A DNA stretch of 64,000 nucleotides from Escherichia ruysiae (GTDB taxonomy: Bacteria; Pseudomonadota; Gammaproteobacteria; Enterobacterales; Enterobacteriaceae): assembly GCF_902498915.1 (NCBI RefSeq), contig NZ_CABVLQ010000001.1. One strand, 5' to 3'. The notes beneath the pieces are model-generated. The model was not told where the DNA came from. It saw only the letters and a program-made list of their open reading frames with translations, and searched no databases. This document shows positions 55,190 through 64,000 of this stretch, one piece after another. The position numbers and the translations under genes were made by a program. Every line of letters begins with the position of its first letter. Position 1 is the first letter of the stretch.

Positions 55190-56626
55190 ATGACAAGGAT
55201 AAAAATAAACGCACGCCGTATCTTCAGCTTATTGATTCCTTTTTTCTTTTTCACTTCTGTTCACGCTGAACAAACGGCCGCTCCCGCGAAACCTGTAACT
55301 GTGGAAGCGAAGAATGAAACCTTTGCCCCGCAGCACCCCGATCAATATCTCTCCTGGAAAGCCACCTCGGAACAATCAGAGCGTGTTGACGCACTGGCGG
55401 AAGATCCACGTCTGGTGATCCTGTGGGCGGGGTATCCCTTCTCACGCGATTACAACAAGCCGCGTGGACATGCCTTTGCTGTGACCGATGTACGTGAAAC
55501 TTTGCGTACCGGTGCGCCGAAAAACGCTGAAGATGGTCCGCTACCGATGGCATGCTGGAGTTGTAAAAGCCCGGATGTAGCGCGTCTGATCCAGAAAGAC
55601 GGTGAAGATGGCTACTTCCACGGTAAATGGGCGCGCGGCGGCCCGGAAATCGTCAACAATTTAGGTTGTGCCGATTGCCATAACACTGCCTCACCAGAGT
55701 TCGCCAAAGGCAAGCCGGAGTTAACCCTTTCCCGTCCGTATGCGGCTCGCGCGATGGACGCCATTGGTAAACCTTTTGAGAAAGCCGGACGTTTCGACCA
55801 GCAATCGATGGTTTGCGGTCAGTGCCATGTGGAGTATTACTTCGACGGCAAAAACAAAGCCGTTAAATTCCCGTGGGATGACGGCATGAAAGTCGAAAAC
55901 ATGGAGCAGTATTACGACAAAATTGCCTTCTCTGACTGGACTAACTCCCTGTCGAAAACGCCAATGCTGAAAGCGCAGCACCCGGAATATGAAACCTGGA
56001 GTGCGGGCATTCACGGCAAAAATAACGTGACCTGTATCGACTGCCATATGCCAAAAGTGCAGAACGCCGAAGGCAAACTCTACACCGACCATAAAATTGG
56101 CAATCCGTTTGATAACTTCGCCCAGACTTGTGCGAACTGCCATACCCAGGACAAAGCCACGCTGCAAAAAGTGGTCGCGGAGCGTAAACAGTCGATTAAC
56201 GACCTGAAAATCAAGGTCGAAGATCAACTGGTTCACGCCCACTTCGAAGCGAAAGCGGCGCTGGATGCTGGCGCGACGGAAGCCGAAATGAAGCCGATTC
56301 AGGACGATATCCGTCATGCTCAGTGGCGTTGGGATCTGGCGATCGCTTCCCACGGCATTCATATGCACGCGCCGGAAGAAGGTCTGCGGATGCTTGGCAC
56401 GGCGATGGATAAAGCGGCGGATGCGCGTACCAAACTGGCGCGTTTGCTGGCGACCAAAGGCATCACCCATGAAATCCAGATCCCGGATATCTCGACCAAA
56501 GAGAAAGCCCAGCAGGCCATTGGCCTGAACATGGAACAAATCAAGGCCGAGAAGCAGGACTTCATCAAAACGGTGATCCCACAGTGGGAAGAGCAGGCAC
56601 GTAAAAACGGTCTGTTAAGCCAATAA
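55190..56626 (+). CDS. nrfA: NrfA, cytochrome c nitrite reductase
   Basis: NrfA (478 residues, 26-residue Sec signal) is the periplasmic pentahaem enzyme that reduces nitrite to ammonium with six electrons. The active-site haem uses the rare motif CWSCK, with lysine as ligand; the other four are CADCH, CGQCH, CIDCH and CANCH. The start is the ATG at 55190 (MTRIKINARR). The whole nrfABCDEFG operon follows. The CWSCK haem needs the dedicated lyase NrfEFG. Sequence is K-12-like throughout. Confidence 0.99.
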   Translation: MTRIKINARRIFSLLIPFFFFTSVHAEQTAAPAKPVTVEAKNETFAPQHPDQYLSWKATSEQSERVDALAEDPRLVILWAGYPFSRDYNKPRGHAFAVTDVRETLRTGAPKNAEDGPLPMACWSCKSPDVARLIQKDGEDGYFHGKWARGGPEIVNNLGCADCHNTASPEFAKGKPELTLSRPYAARAMDAIGKPFEKAGRFDQQSMVCGQCHVEYYFDGKNKAVKFPWDDGMKVENMEQYYDKIAFSDWTNSLSKTPMLKAQHPEYETWSAGIHGKNNVTCIDCHMPKVQNAEGKLYTDHKIGNPFDNFAQTCANCHTQDKATLQKVVAERKQSINDLKIKVEDQLVHAHFEAKAALDAGATEAEMKPIQDDIRHAQWRWDLAIASHGIHMHAPEEGLRMLGTAMDKAADARTKLARLLATKGITHEIQIPDISTKEKAQQAIGLNMEQIKAEKQDFIKTVIPQWEEQARKNGLLSQ

Positions 56627-56671
56627 CCCCCGTTCCGCCTCGCAAGGGGCGGAAAACACAATGGAGTGAAT

Positions 56672-57238
56672 ATGAGCGTATTACGTTCGTTATTAACTGC
56701 CGGGGTGCTGGCGTCGGGCCTGTTGTGGAGCCTGAACGGAATTACCGCTACCCCTGCGGCGCAGGCATCTGGTGATCGCTACGAAGTTACCCAGCAGCGT
56801 AACCCGGATGCCGCCTGTCTGGACTGTCATAAGCCAGACACCGAAGGTATGCATGGCAAACATGCTTCCGTTATCAACCCGAATAATAAATTGCCGGTTA
56901 CCTGCACCAACTGTCACGGCCAGCCGTCACCGCAACACCGCGAAGGGGTGAAAGATGTGATGCGCTTTAACGAGCCGATGTACAACGTTGGTGAGCAGAA
57001 CAGTGTTTGTATGTCCTGCCATCTGCCGGAACAGTTGCAAAAAGCGTTCTGGCCGCACGATGTCCACGTGACTAAAGTGGCGTGCGCCAGCTGCCATTCC
57101 CTGCATCCACAGCAAGATACGATGCAGACGTTAAGTGACAAAGGACGGATTAAGATTTGCGTCGATTGCCACAGCGATCAGCGCACCAATCCGAACTTTA
57201 ACCCGGCGTCTGTTCCGTTGCTTAAGGAGCAGCCATGA
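56672..57238 (+). CDS. nrfB: NrfB, pentahaem electron carrier
   Basis: NrfB (188 residues with a signal peptide) is a periplasmic cytochrome with five CxxCH haem motifs (CLDCH, CTNCH, CMSCH, CASCH, CVDCH). It passes electrons from the NrfCD quinol complex to NrfA. I used ATG 56672, with GGAG seven bases upstream; an in-frame ATG two codons before is less likely. Its stop overlaps the nrfC start (ATGA). Confidence 0.98.
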   Translation: MSVLRSLLTAGVLASGLLWSLNGITATPAAQASGDRYEVTQQRNPDAACLDCHKPDTEGMHGKHASVINPNNKLPVTCTNCHGQPSPQHREGVKDVMRFNEPMYNVGEQNSVCMSCHLPEQLQKAFWPHDVHVTKVACASCHSLHPQQDTMQTLSDKGRIKICVDCHSDQRTNPNFNPASVPLLKEQP

Positions 57239-57906
57239 CCTGGTCTCGTCGCCAGTTTCTCACCGGCGTCGGCGTGCTGGCAGCCGTCAGCGGCACCGCA
57301 GGACGCGTGGTGGCGAAAACGTTGAATATCAATGGCGTGCGTTACGGCATGGTGCATGACGAGTCGTTATGCATCGGCTGTACCGCCTGTATGGATGCTT
57401 GTCGGGAAGTAAACAAGGTGCCGGAAGGTGTCTCGCGCCTGACGATTATTCGTAGCGAGCCACTGGGCGAATTTCCTGATGTGAAATATCGCTTCTTCCG
57501 TAAGTCTTGCCAGCACTGCGACCATGCGCCGTGCGTTGACGTCTGCCCGACCGGCGCGTCTTTTCGCGATGCCGCCAGCGGGATTGTCGATGTTAATCCG
57601 GATCTCTGCGTCGGTTGTCAGTACTGCATCGCCGCTTGTCCGTACCGCGTGCGCTTTATCCATCCGGTCACAAAGACGGCGGACAAATGTGATTTCTGCC
57701 GTAAGACCAATTTACAGGCCGGTAAGCTGCCCGCGTGCGTTGAAGCTTGCCCGACGAAAGCACTGACGTTTGGCAATCTGGACGATCCTAACAGTGAGAT
57801 TTCGCAACTGCTGCGCCAGAAGCCCTCTTACCGCTACAAGCTGGCGCTGGGAACCAAACCGAAGCTGTACCGCGTACCGTTTAAATACGGGGAGGTGAGT
57901 CAATGA
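57235..57906 (+). CDS. nrfC: NrfC, Tat-exported iron-sulfur protein
   Basis: NrfC (223 residues) has a twin-arginine signal (SRRQFLTG) and four ferredoxin-type Cys clusters (CIGCTACMDACRE, CQHCDHAPCVDVCP, CVGCQYCIAACPY, CDFCRKTN...CVEACP). It takes electrons from NrfD and passes them to NrfB. Start and stop overlap its neighbours by four bases (ATGA), a sign of coupled translation. Confidence 0.98.
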   Translation: MTWSRRQFLTGVGVLAAVSGTAGRVVAKTLNINGVRYGMVHDESLCIGCTACMDACREVNKVPEGVSRLTIIRSEPLGEFPDVKYRFFRKSCQHCDHAPCVDVCPTGASFRDAASGIVDVNPDLCVGCQYCIAACPYRVRFIHPVTKTADKCDFCRKTNLQAGKLPACVEACPTKALTFGNLDDPNSEISQLLRQKPSYRYKLALGTKPKLYRVPFKYGEVSQ

Positions 57907-58859
57907 CGCAGGCTTCCGCATTTCATTTTGAATCACTGGTGTGGGACTGGCCGATTGCCATTTATCTGTTTTTGGTGGGGATTTCTGCCGGGCTGGTGAC
58001 GCTGGCGGTGTTGCTGCGTCGCTTCTACCCGCAGGCGGGCGGCGCAGACAGTACGTTGCTGCGTACCACGCTGATTGTCGGGCCTGGCGCGGTGATCCTC
58101 GGTCTGTTGATCCTCGTCTTCCACCTGACGAGACCGTGGATCTTCTGGAAGCTGATGTTCCACTACAGTTTTACCTCGGTGATGTCGATGGGGGTAATGC
58201 TGTTTCAGCTCTACATGGTGGTGCTGGTGCTGTGGCTGGCGAAAATCTTTGAACACGATTTGCTTGCCCTGCAACAACGCTGGTTGCCGAAGCTGGGGAT
58301 CGTGCAAAAGGTTCTGAACCTGCTGACGCCCGTTCATCGCGGACTGGAAACGCTGATGCTGGTGCTGGCGGTGCTGCTGGGGGCTTATACTGGCTTTCTG
58401 CTGTCGGCGCTGAAATCGTATCCGTTCCTCAATAACCCGATCCTGCCGGTGCTGTTCCTGTTCTCCGGCATCTCGTCCGGTGCGGCGGTGGCGCTGATCG
58501 CCATGGCGATACGCCAGCGCAGTAATCCGCATTCCACGGAAGCGCACTTTGTTCACCGTATGGAAATCCCTGTGGTATGGGGTGAAATCTTCCTGCTGGT
58601 GGCGTTTTTTGTCGGCCTGGCGCTGGGCGATGACGGTAAAGTGCGTGCACTGGTGGCGGCGTTGGGCGGCGGTTTCTGGACGTGGTGGTTCTGGCTTGGT
58701 GTCGCCGGGCTGGGGCTGATTGTGCCAATGTTGCTCAAACCGTGGGTGAATCGCAGTTCCGGCATTCCTGCCGTGCTGGCGGCGTGTGGAGCCAGCCTGG
58801 TCGGTGTGTTGATGCTGCGTTTTTTCATTCTCTACGCCGGACAGCTGACGGTGGCGTAA
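57903..58859 (+). CDS. nrfD: NrfD, quinol-oxidising membrane subunit
   Basis: NrfD (318 residues) is the type member of the NrfD/PsrC family: eight to nine transmembrane helices that oxidise menaquinol. It passes electrons to NrfC. The start overlaps nrfC (ATGA). The N-terminal part MTQASAFHFESLVWDWPIAIYLFLVG is as in K-12. An AGAGGTGG ribosome-like sequence follows its stop. Confidence 0.98.
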   Translation: MTQASAFHFESLVWDWPIAIYLFLVGISAGLVTLAVLLRRFYPQAGGADSTLLRTTLIVGPGAVILGLLILVFHLTRPWIFWKLMFHYSFTSVMSMGVMLFQLYMVVLVLWLAKIFEHDLLALQQRWLPKLGIVQKVLNLLTPVHRGLETLMLVLAVLLGAYTGFLLSALKSYPFLNNPILPVLFLFSGISSGAAVALIAMAIRQRSNPHSTEAHFVHRMEIPVVWGEIFLLVAFFVGLALGDDGKVRALVAALGGGFWTWWFWLGVAGLGLIVPMLLKPWVNRSSGIPAVLAACGASLVGVLMLRFFILYAGQLTVA

Positions 58860-58938
58860 ACCAGAAAAGAGGTGGTTTCTGGACGTATTCCTTCCTGAAG
58901 TCGGTTTTCTGGCGTTGTTGTTAAGTCTTGGGGTCAAC

Positions 58939-60597
58939 GTGTTGACCCCGTTGACAACCTTCGCGGGTGTGCGGTTGCGCTGGCCTGCGATGATGCGGCT
59001 CACCAGCATCGGCATTCTGGCGCAGTTCGCGCTCCTGCTGCTCGCCTTTGGCGTGCTGACGTATTGTTTTCTCACCAGCGATTTTTCGGTCATTTATGTC
59101 GCCCAACATAGTTACAGCCTGCTGTCGTGGGAACTTAAACTGGCGGCGGTGTGGGGCGGCCATGAAGGTTCGTTGCTACTTTGGGTGCTGCTACTTTCCG
59201 CCTGGAGCGCGCTGTTTGCCTGGCATTATCGGCAGCAAACCGATCCGTTATTTCCGCTGACGTTAGCCGTTTTATCTCTCATGCTCGCCGCGCTGCTACT
59301 GTTTGTGGTGCTGTGGTCCGATCCCTTTGTACGGATATTTCCGCCAGCAATCGAAGGCCGCGATCTCAATCCGATGCTGCAACATCCCGGTCTTATCTTT
59401 CATCCGCCGCTGCTCTATCTCGGCTATGGCGGTTTGATGGTGGCGGCGAGTGTGGCGCTGGCGAGTCTACTGCGCGGCGAGTTTGATGCGGCCAGCGCCC
59501 GAATTTGCTGGCGCTGGGCGTTACCTGGCTGGAGTGCATTAACGGCGGGGATCATCCTCGGTTCCTGGTGGGCCTACTGCGAACTGGGCTGGGGCGGCTG
59601 GTGGTTCTGGGATCCGGTGGAAAACGCCTCTTTATTACCCTGGCTTTCTGCCACTGCGCTGCTGCACAGTTTGTCCCTGACACGCCAGCGGGGGATTTTC
59701 CGCCACTGGTCGCTGTTACTGGCGATAGTTACTCTGATGCTGTCGCTGCTGGGCACCTTAATTGTCCGTTCTGGCATTCTGGTTTCGGTTCATGCGTTCG
59801 CGCTGGATAACGTCCGCGCCGTGCCGTTGTTCAGCCTGTTTGCACTGATTAGCCTTGCGTCTTTGGCTCTGTATGGCTGGCGAGCGCGGGACGGTGGCCC
59901 GGCGGTGCGTTTTTCGGGGTTATCGTGGGAAATGTTAATCCTCGCTACGCTGTTGCTGTTTTGCGCAGTGCTACTGATCGTGCAGGTGGGAACGCTCTAC
60001 CCGATGATTTACGGCCTGCTGGGCTGGGGACGCCTCTCCGTTGGCGCGCCGTATTTTAACCGCGCGACGTTACCGTTTGGTCTGTTGATGCTGGTGGTGA
60101 TTGTGCTGGCGACGTTTGTCTCTGGCAAACGCGCGCAGCTTCCGGCGCTGGTAGCTCATGCGGGCGTGCTGTTATTTGCCGCCGGGATCGTGGTCTCCAG
60201 CGTCAGCCGTCAGGAGATCAGCCTGAATTTACAGCCGGGTCAGCAGGTGACGCTGGCAGGATACACCTTCCGTTTTGAGCGCCTCGATCTACAAGCCAAA
60301 GGTAATTACACCAGCGAAAAAGCGATAGTGGCGTTATTTGACCATCAGCAACGCATTGGTGAACTGACACCGGAGCGGCGTTTTTACGAAGCACGTCGTC
60401 AGCAAATGATGGAGCCGTCAATTCGCTGGAACGGCATCCATGACTGGTATGCGGTCATGGGTGAAAAAACCGGAGCGGATCGTTACGCTTTTCGTTTGTA
60501 TGTACAAAGCGGTGTGCGCTGGATCTGGGGGGGAGGATTGTTGATGATTGCGGGCGCATTGTTAAGCGGATGGCGGGGGAGGAAGCGCGATGAATAA
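58939..60597 (+). CDS. nrfE: NrfE, haem lyase subunit (CcmF-like)
   Basis: NrfE (552 residues from GTG 58939) belongs to the CcmF family and, with NrfF and NrfG, attaches haem to the CWSCK motif of NrfA. It has 14 or so transmembrane helices, the WWD-type motif GWGGWWFWDPVENASLLPW and a periplasmic C-terminal domain. The start is unclear. The GTG at 58939 (GGGG five bases upstream) gives the usual 552 residues, but similar sequence (DVFLPEVGFLALLLSLG) continues upstream to about 58880, where AGAGGTGG is followed only by CTG or TTG codons in frame. Confidence 0.93.
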   Translation: MLTPLTTFAGVRLRWPAMMRLTSIGILAQFALLLLAFGVLTYCFLTSDFSVIYVAQHSYSLLSWELKLAAVWGGHEGSLLLWVLLLSAWSALFAWHYRQQTDPLFPLTLAVLSLMLAALLLFVVLWSDPFVRIFPPAIEGRDLNPMLQHPGLIFHPPLLYLGYGGLMVAASVALASLLRGEFDAASARICWRWALPGWSALTAGIILGSWWAYCELGWGGWWFWDPVENASLLPWLSATALLHSLSLTRQRGIFRHWSLLLAIVTLMLSLLGTLIVRSGILVSVHAFALDNVRAVPLFSLFALISLASLALYGWRARDGGPAVRFSGLSWEMLILATLLLFCAVLLIVQVGTLYPMIYGLLGWGRLSVGAPYFNRATLPFGLLMLVVIVLATFVSGKRAQLPALVAHAGVLLFAAGIVVSSVSRQEISLNLQPGQQVTLAGYTFRFERLDLQAKGNYTSEKAIVALFDHQQRIGELTPERRFYEARRQQMMEPSIRWNGIHDWYAVMGEKTGADRYAFRLYVQSGVRWIWGGGLLMIAGALLSGWRGRKRDE

Positions 60598-60973
60598 AGG
60601 ACTTCTCACGCTACTGCTGTTATTTACCTGTTTTGCGCGCGCTCAGGTTGTAGACACCTGGCAATTCGCCAATCCGCAACAACAGCAACAGGCGTTAAAT
60701 ATTGCCAGCCAGTTACGTTGTCCGCAGTGCCAAAATCAGAACTTACTGGAATCCAACGCGCCGGTGGCAGTCAGTATGCGCCATCAGGTTTACAGCATGG
60801 TGGCGGAGGGGAAGAACGAAGTCGAAATCATTGGCTGGATGACCGAACGCTACGGAGATTTTGTTCGCTATAACCCACCGTTAACGGGTCAGACGCTGGT
60901 GTTGTGGGCGCTGCCTGTGGTGTTGTTACTGCTGATGGCACTGATCCTCTGGCGAGTGAGGGCGAAGCGATGA
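60590..60973 (+). CDS. nrfF: NrfF, haem lyase subunit (CcmH N-terminal-like)
   Basis: NrfF (127 residues) has a signal peptide, the thiol motif RCPQCQNQN (a CcmH-type CXXC that handles apocytochrome) and a C-terminal transmembrane helix. It works in the NrfEFG lyase that matures NrfA. It overlaps nrfE by eight bases and nrfG by four. Confidence 0.97.
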   Translation: MNKGLLTLLLLFTCFARAQVVDTWQFANPQQQQQALNIASQLRCPQCQNQNLLESNAPVAVSMRHQVYSMVAEGKNEVEIIGWMTERYGDFVRYNPPLTGQTLVLWALPVVLLLLMALILWRVRAKR

Positions 60974-61566
60974 AACAGCCCAAAATACCGGTGAAAATGC
61001 TGACAATACTCACGATTTTGATGCTATTTCTCTGTGTCGGCAGTTATCTGTTAAGCCCAAAATGGCAGGCGGTACGTGCGGAGTATCAGCGTCAGCGCGA
61101 TCCGCTACATCAGTTTGCCAGCCAGCAAACCCCGGAAGCGCAGCTTCAGGTATTGCAGGATAAAATCCGCGCTAATCCACAAAACAGCGAACAATGGGCG
61201 TTACTGGGCGAGTACTATCTGTGGCAAAACGATTACAGCAATTCGCTGCTGGCGTACCGTCAGGCGTTGCAACTACGTGGTGAGAACGCTGAACTGTATG
61301 CGGCGCTGGCGACGGTGCTTTATTACCAGGCCAGCCAGCATATGACCGCCCAGACTCGCGCAATGATCGACAAAGCCCTCGCGCTGGACGAAAACGAAAT
61401 TACCGCCCTGATGCTGCTGGCTTCCGATGCGTTTATGCAGGCGAATTACGCGCAAGCCATCGAACTATGGCAAAAAGTGATGGATCTCAACTCACCCCGG
61501 ATCAACCGGACACAGCTGGTCGAGTCGATTAATATGGCGAAACTGTTGCAGCGGAGATCGGATTAA
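60970..61566 (+). CDS. nrfG: NrfG, TPR-containing haem lyase subunit
   Basis: NrfG (198 residues) corresponds to the C-terminal TPR part of CcmH. After one transmembrane helix (about 15-30), tetratricopeptide repeats cover about 60-170 (pattern AEQWALLGEYYLWQNDYSNSLLAYRQAL). It binds the C-terminal tail of NrfA so that NrfEF can act at the CWSCK motif. The start overlaps the nrfF stop (ATGA). Confidence 0.97.
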   Translation: MKQPKIPVKMLTILTILMLFLCVGSYLLSPKWQAVRAEYQRQRDPLHQFASQQTPEAQLQVLQDKIRANPQNSEQWALLGEYYLWQNDYSNSLLAYRQALQLRGENAELYAALATVLYYQASQHMTAQTRAMIDKALALDENEITALMLLASDAFMQANYAQAIELWQKVMDLNSPRINRTQLVESINMAKLLQRRSD

Positions 61567-61907
61567 TCATCTGGTGATGAAGATTATGTTATTGAGCTGC
61601 ATAAAAAATAATCGAATGAACATATGGCAAAAATAATCACCAATCAGTATTATTGCAGATTAAACAAATAAAAATCTTTCCATAACAAATGGTTATTCAT
61701 TAATCCTGCCATAAACTCGCGTTATTATGCATTAATGCAGCGAAAAGCTCTGTTGTTAAAGGGTTGCGCAACATACCGCGCAAATGATACTGATCATAAG
61801 CGTTAAAAAAATCTACAAACCAACGCAACACAATTCATGCCCTGGCAGTATGTCACGTTCTCGCGTTTCTGAACGGGGAACGGTGCTCCATTGAGGAAGT
61901 CATTCAT
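61567..61907. promoter_or_regulatory. Gap with the gltP promoter
   Basis: This 341-base AT-rich stretch has no gene. It should hold the end of the nrf transcript and the gltP promoter. I cannot place individual sites with confidence. Confidence 0.5.
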
Positions 61908-63221
61908 ATGAAAAATATAAAATTCAGCCTGGCCTGGCAGATTCTGTTTGCTATGGTGCTGGGCATTCTCCTGGGAAGCTACCTGCACTACCATAGCGAC
62001 AGTCGCGAATGGCTGGTCGTCAATTTGCTCTCTCCGGCGGGTGATATCTTCATCCACCTGATCAAAATGATTGTTGTGCCGATTGTGATCTCCACGCTGG
62101 TGGTAGGTATCGCGGGTGTTGGTGATGCCAAACAGCTTGGGCGTATTGGCGCGAAAACCATTATCTACTTTGAAGTGATCACCACCGTCGCCATCATTCT
62201 GGGGATCACTCTGGCAAACGTCTTCCAGCCCGGTGCCGGGGTGGATATGTCGCAGCTGGCGACCGTCGATATCTCGAAATATCAGAGCACTACGGAAGCG
62301 GTACAAAGCAGTTCCCACGGCATTATGGGCACGATTTTGTCGCTGGTGCCGACGAACATTGTGGCGTCGATGGCGAAAGGCGAAATGCTGCCGATCATCT
62401 TCTTCTCGGTGCTGTTTGGTCTGGGGCTTTCCTCCCTGCCCGCGACGCATCGTGAACCGCTGGTGACCGTGTTCCGCTCCATCTCTGAAACCATGTTTAA
62501 AGTGACTCACATGGTGATGCGTTATGCACCGGTGGGTGTGTTTGCGCTGATTGCGGTGACGGTGGCTAACTTTGGTTTCTCTTCTCTGTGGCCACTGGCG
62601 AAACTGGTGCTGCTGGTGCATTTCGCCATTCTGTTCTTCGCGCTGGTAGTGCTGGGAATTGTGGCGCGCCTGTGCGGGTTAAGCGTCTGGATCCTGATTC
62701 GTATTCTGAAAGATGAGCTGATTCTGGCGTACTCCACTGCCAGCTCTGAAAGCGTACTGCCGCGAATTATTGAGAAGATGGAAGCCTACGGAGCACCGGC
62801 GTCGATCACCAGCTTCGTGGTGCCGACCGGTTACTCCTTTAACCTCGATGGTTCGACGCTGTATCAAAGTATTGCCGCTATCTTTATCGCGCAGTTGTAT
62901 GGAATTGACCTGTCTATCTGGCAGGAAATCATTCTGGTGCTGACGCTGATGGTGACCTCGAAAGGGATTGCTGGCGTGCCTGGCGTGTCGTTTGTGGTGC
63001 TGCTGGCAACGCTGGGTAGTGTCGGTATTCCGCTGGAAGGTCTGGCGTTTATTGCCGGTGTTGACCGTATCCTCGACATGGCGCGTACCGCGCTGAACGT
63101 GGTGGGTAATGCGCTGGCTGTGCTGGTCATTGCCAAGTGGGAACACAAATTTGACCGCAAAAAGGCGATGGCCTACGAACGTGAAATGCTGGGCAAATTT
63201 GATAAGACTGCGGATCAGTAA
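61908..63221 (+). CDS. gltP: GltP, glutamate/aspartate:proton symporter
   Basis: GltP (437 residues) takes up glutamate and aspartate with protons. It belongs to the DAACS family: eight transmembrane helices and two re-entrant loops. The family motifs are SSESVLPRIIEKM (hairpin 1), PTGYSFNLDGSTLY (the NMDG-like motif is FNLDG) and the hairpin 2 region SKGIAGVPGVSFVVL. The last helix ends MARTALNVVGNALAVLVIAKWEHKFD. GAGGAAGT precedes the ATG. A hairpin and a long REP cluster follow. Confidence 0.98.
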   Translation: MKNIKFSLAWQILFAMVLGILLGSYLHYHSDSREWLVVNLLSPAGDIFIHLIKMIVVPIVISTLVVGIAGVGDAKQLGRIGAKTIIYFEVITTVAIILGITLANVFQPGAGVDMSQLATVDISKYQSTTEAVQSSSHGIMGTILSLVPTNIVASMAKGEMLPIIFFSVLFGLGLSSLPATHREPLVTVFRSISETMFKVTHMVMRYAPVGVFALIAVTVANFGFSSLWPLAKLVLLVHFAILFFALVVLGIVARLCGLSVWILIRILKDELILAYSTASSESVLPRIIEKMEAYGAPASITSFVVPTGYSFNLDGSTLYQSIAAIFIAQLYGIDLSIWQEIILVLTLMVTSKGIAGVPGVSFVVLLATLGSVGIPLEGLAFIAGVDRILDMARTALNVVGNALAVLVIAKWEHKFDRKKAMAYEREMLGKFDKTADQ

Positions 63222-63227
63222 TTGAAG

Positions 63228-63256
63228 ATTGCCGGGGGGTATATCCACCCGGCAAT
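63228..63256. terminator. Hairpin after gltP
   Basis: ATTGCCGGG pairs with CCCGGCAAT around an AT-rich loop, just after the gltP stop. There is no long T run. It joins directly onto the REP cluster. Confidence 0.6.
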
Positions 63257-63263
63257 GTATGGA

Positions 63264-63526
63264 TGCCTGATGCGACGCTGTCGCGTCTTATCAGGCCTAC
63301 GCCAGACAGAGCAATAGCCTGATTTAGCGTGATTTTGTAGGTCGGATAAGGCGTTTACGCCGCATCCGACATCAATGCCTGATGCGACGCTTGCCGCGTC
63401 TTATCAGGCCTACGCCAGACAGTGCAATAGCCTGATTTAGCGTGATTTTTGTAGGTCGGATAAGGCGTTTACGCCGCATCCGACATCAACGCCTGATGCG
63501 ACGCTTAACGCGTCTTATCAGGCCTA
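63264..63526. repeat. BIME with tandem units between gltP and yjcO
   Basis: GCCTGATGCGACGC starts at about 63265, 63377 and 63491. Between copies lie GTAGGTCGGATAAGGCG and the same 25-base-type spacer (GCCAGACAG..GCAATAGCC). The tandem unit is about 112-114 bases and is repeated twice plus a partial third. The gap is between two converging genes. Confidence 0.92.
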
Positions 63527-63528
63527 TC

Positions 63529-64000
63529 TTAACCGTTGGTTAATTTTTCAAACTCTTCACATCCGGTATCAAACCCTTCCATACAGCTCAGGTTCAACCA
63601 ATGCAGCGCCTTTTGTTTGTTCTTCTCGATAAAACCCTCTTCACCGTTTAAGAACATCATCCCCGCCCAGTACTCGGAATAACCGGTACGGGAAATCGCG
63701 GAGCTGCGTTTGAAATACCAGGTTGCTTTGTCGTCGTCAGCCGTGATGCCTACGCCGTTGGCGTAAATCAAGCCAAGCAGCATCTGGGCATCAACGGCGG
63801 TATCATTCTCTAAATCTTCCGAGGCGTTTTCTAACAGCGAAATCGCCTTCGGATAATCTGGTTTACCCGCCTGGCTATTAACCAGAATATGCGCCAGCGT
63901 CACTTCACCTTCTTTACTGCCCGCCTGCGCTGCTTTCTCGGCGAGCACTTTTGCTTGTGGATAGTCCAGACTGACCGGATTGGTGATTTTGATCTGCGCT
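63529..64000 (-). CDS. yjcO: YjcO, Sel1-repeat protein (partial, N-terminus outside window)
   Basis: The open frame runs off the right edge. The 157 residues seen are the C-terminal two thirds of YjcO, a K-12 protein of 229 residues. They show Sel1-like repeats: AQAGSKEGEVTLAHILVN, DAQMLLGLIYANGVG and SEYWAGMMFLNGEEG. The family usually serves as a scaffold; this protein probably has a signal peptide beyond the window. The function is unknown. Confidence 0.92.
   Translation of the reverse strand, partial: AQIKITNPVSLDYPQAKVLAEKAAQAGSKEGEVTLAHILVNSQAGKPDYPKAISLLENASEDLENDTAVDAQMLLGLIYANGVGITADDDKATWYFKRSSAISRTGYSEYWAGMMFLNGEEGFIEKNKQKALHWLNLSCMEGFDTGCEEFEKLTNG

Noticed and set aside
57933..59093. 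Open frame of 386 codons opposite nrfD and nrfE
   Set aside because: The translation is rich in His, Arg and Gln, typical of the strand opposite membrane-protein genes, and nrfD and nrfE are certain.

Overview
This window is chromosomal DNA from Escherichia coli or a very close Escherichia lineage. The gene order yjbH-yjbT-psiE-malGFE/malK-lamB-malM-ubiCA-plsB/dgkA-lexA-dinF-yjbJ-zur-dusA-pspG-qorA-dnaB-alr-tyrB-aphA-yjbQR-uvrA/ssb, then yjcB-pdeC-soxS/soxR-ghxP-yjcE, then actP-yjcH-acs/nrfABCDEFG-gltP-yjcO, is the 91-93 min region of E. coli K-12. Most proteins match the K-12 products as I remember them at nearly every residue. REP/BIME repeats fill several intergenic gaps. All K-12 comparisons here are from memory, not from a database search.

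Region by region: 1-1250 holds the 3' end of the yjbEFGH operon, yjbT and psiE. 1339-9523 is the divergent maltose regulon (malGFE one way, malK-lamB-malM the other) around a shared MalT/CRP control region. 9703-29663 is a housekeeping block for ubiquinone, phospholipid, SOS, zinc, tRNA modification, replication and amino-acid functions. Two LexA boxes precede lexA and one lies between uvrA and ssb.

29655-41558 is an inserted island of about 11.9 kb and the most interesting part of the window. It has an operon of three different tyrosine recombinases followed by a small fourth gene, which is the layout of GInt-type islands (ginABCD). Its cargo is a 1587-residue STAND NTPase with an N-terminal Mrr-like nuclease (Avs4-like anti-phage sensor) and, facing it, an AbiGi-family abortive-infection gene followed by two tiny overlapping genes. 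A 7-bp direct repeat, CCGTTCT, lies at the last codons of ssb and again at the far end, where it is followed by TGA. This suggests the island entered the codons for the SSB C-terminal tip and rebuilt them.

41559-64000 returns to the core chromosome: oxidative stress control (soxRS, pdeC), purine uptake (ghxP), an antiporter (yjcE), acetate scavenging (acs-yjcH-actP), the nitrite-to-ammonia respiratory operon (nrf) and glutamate uptake (gltP). Where K-12 has yjcF, this strain has a LysR regulator plus an LrgA/LrgB (CidA/CidB) pair next to the acetate genes. xylE (after malG) and yjbL/yjbM (between zur and dusA) are also absent compared with K-12.
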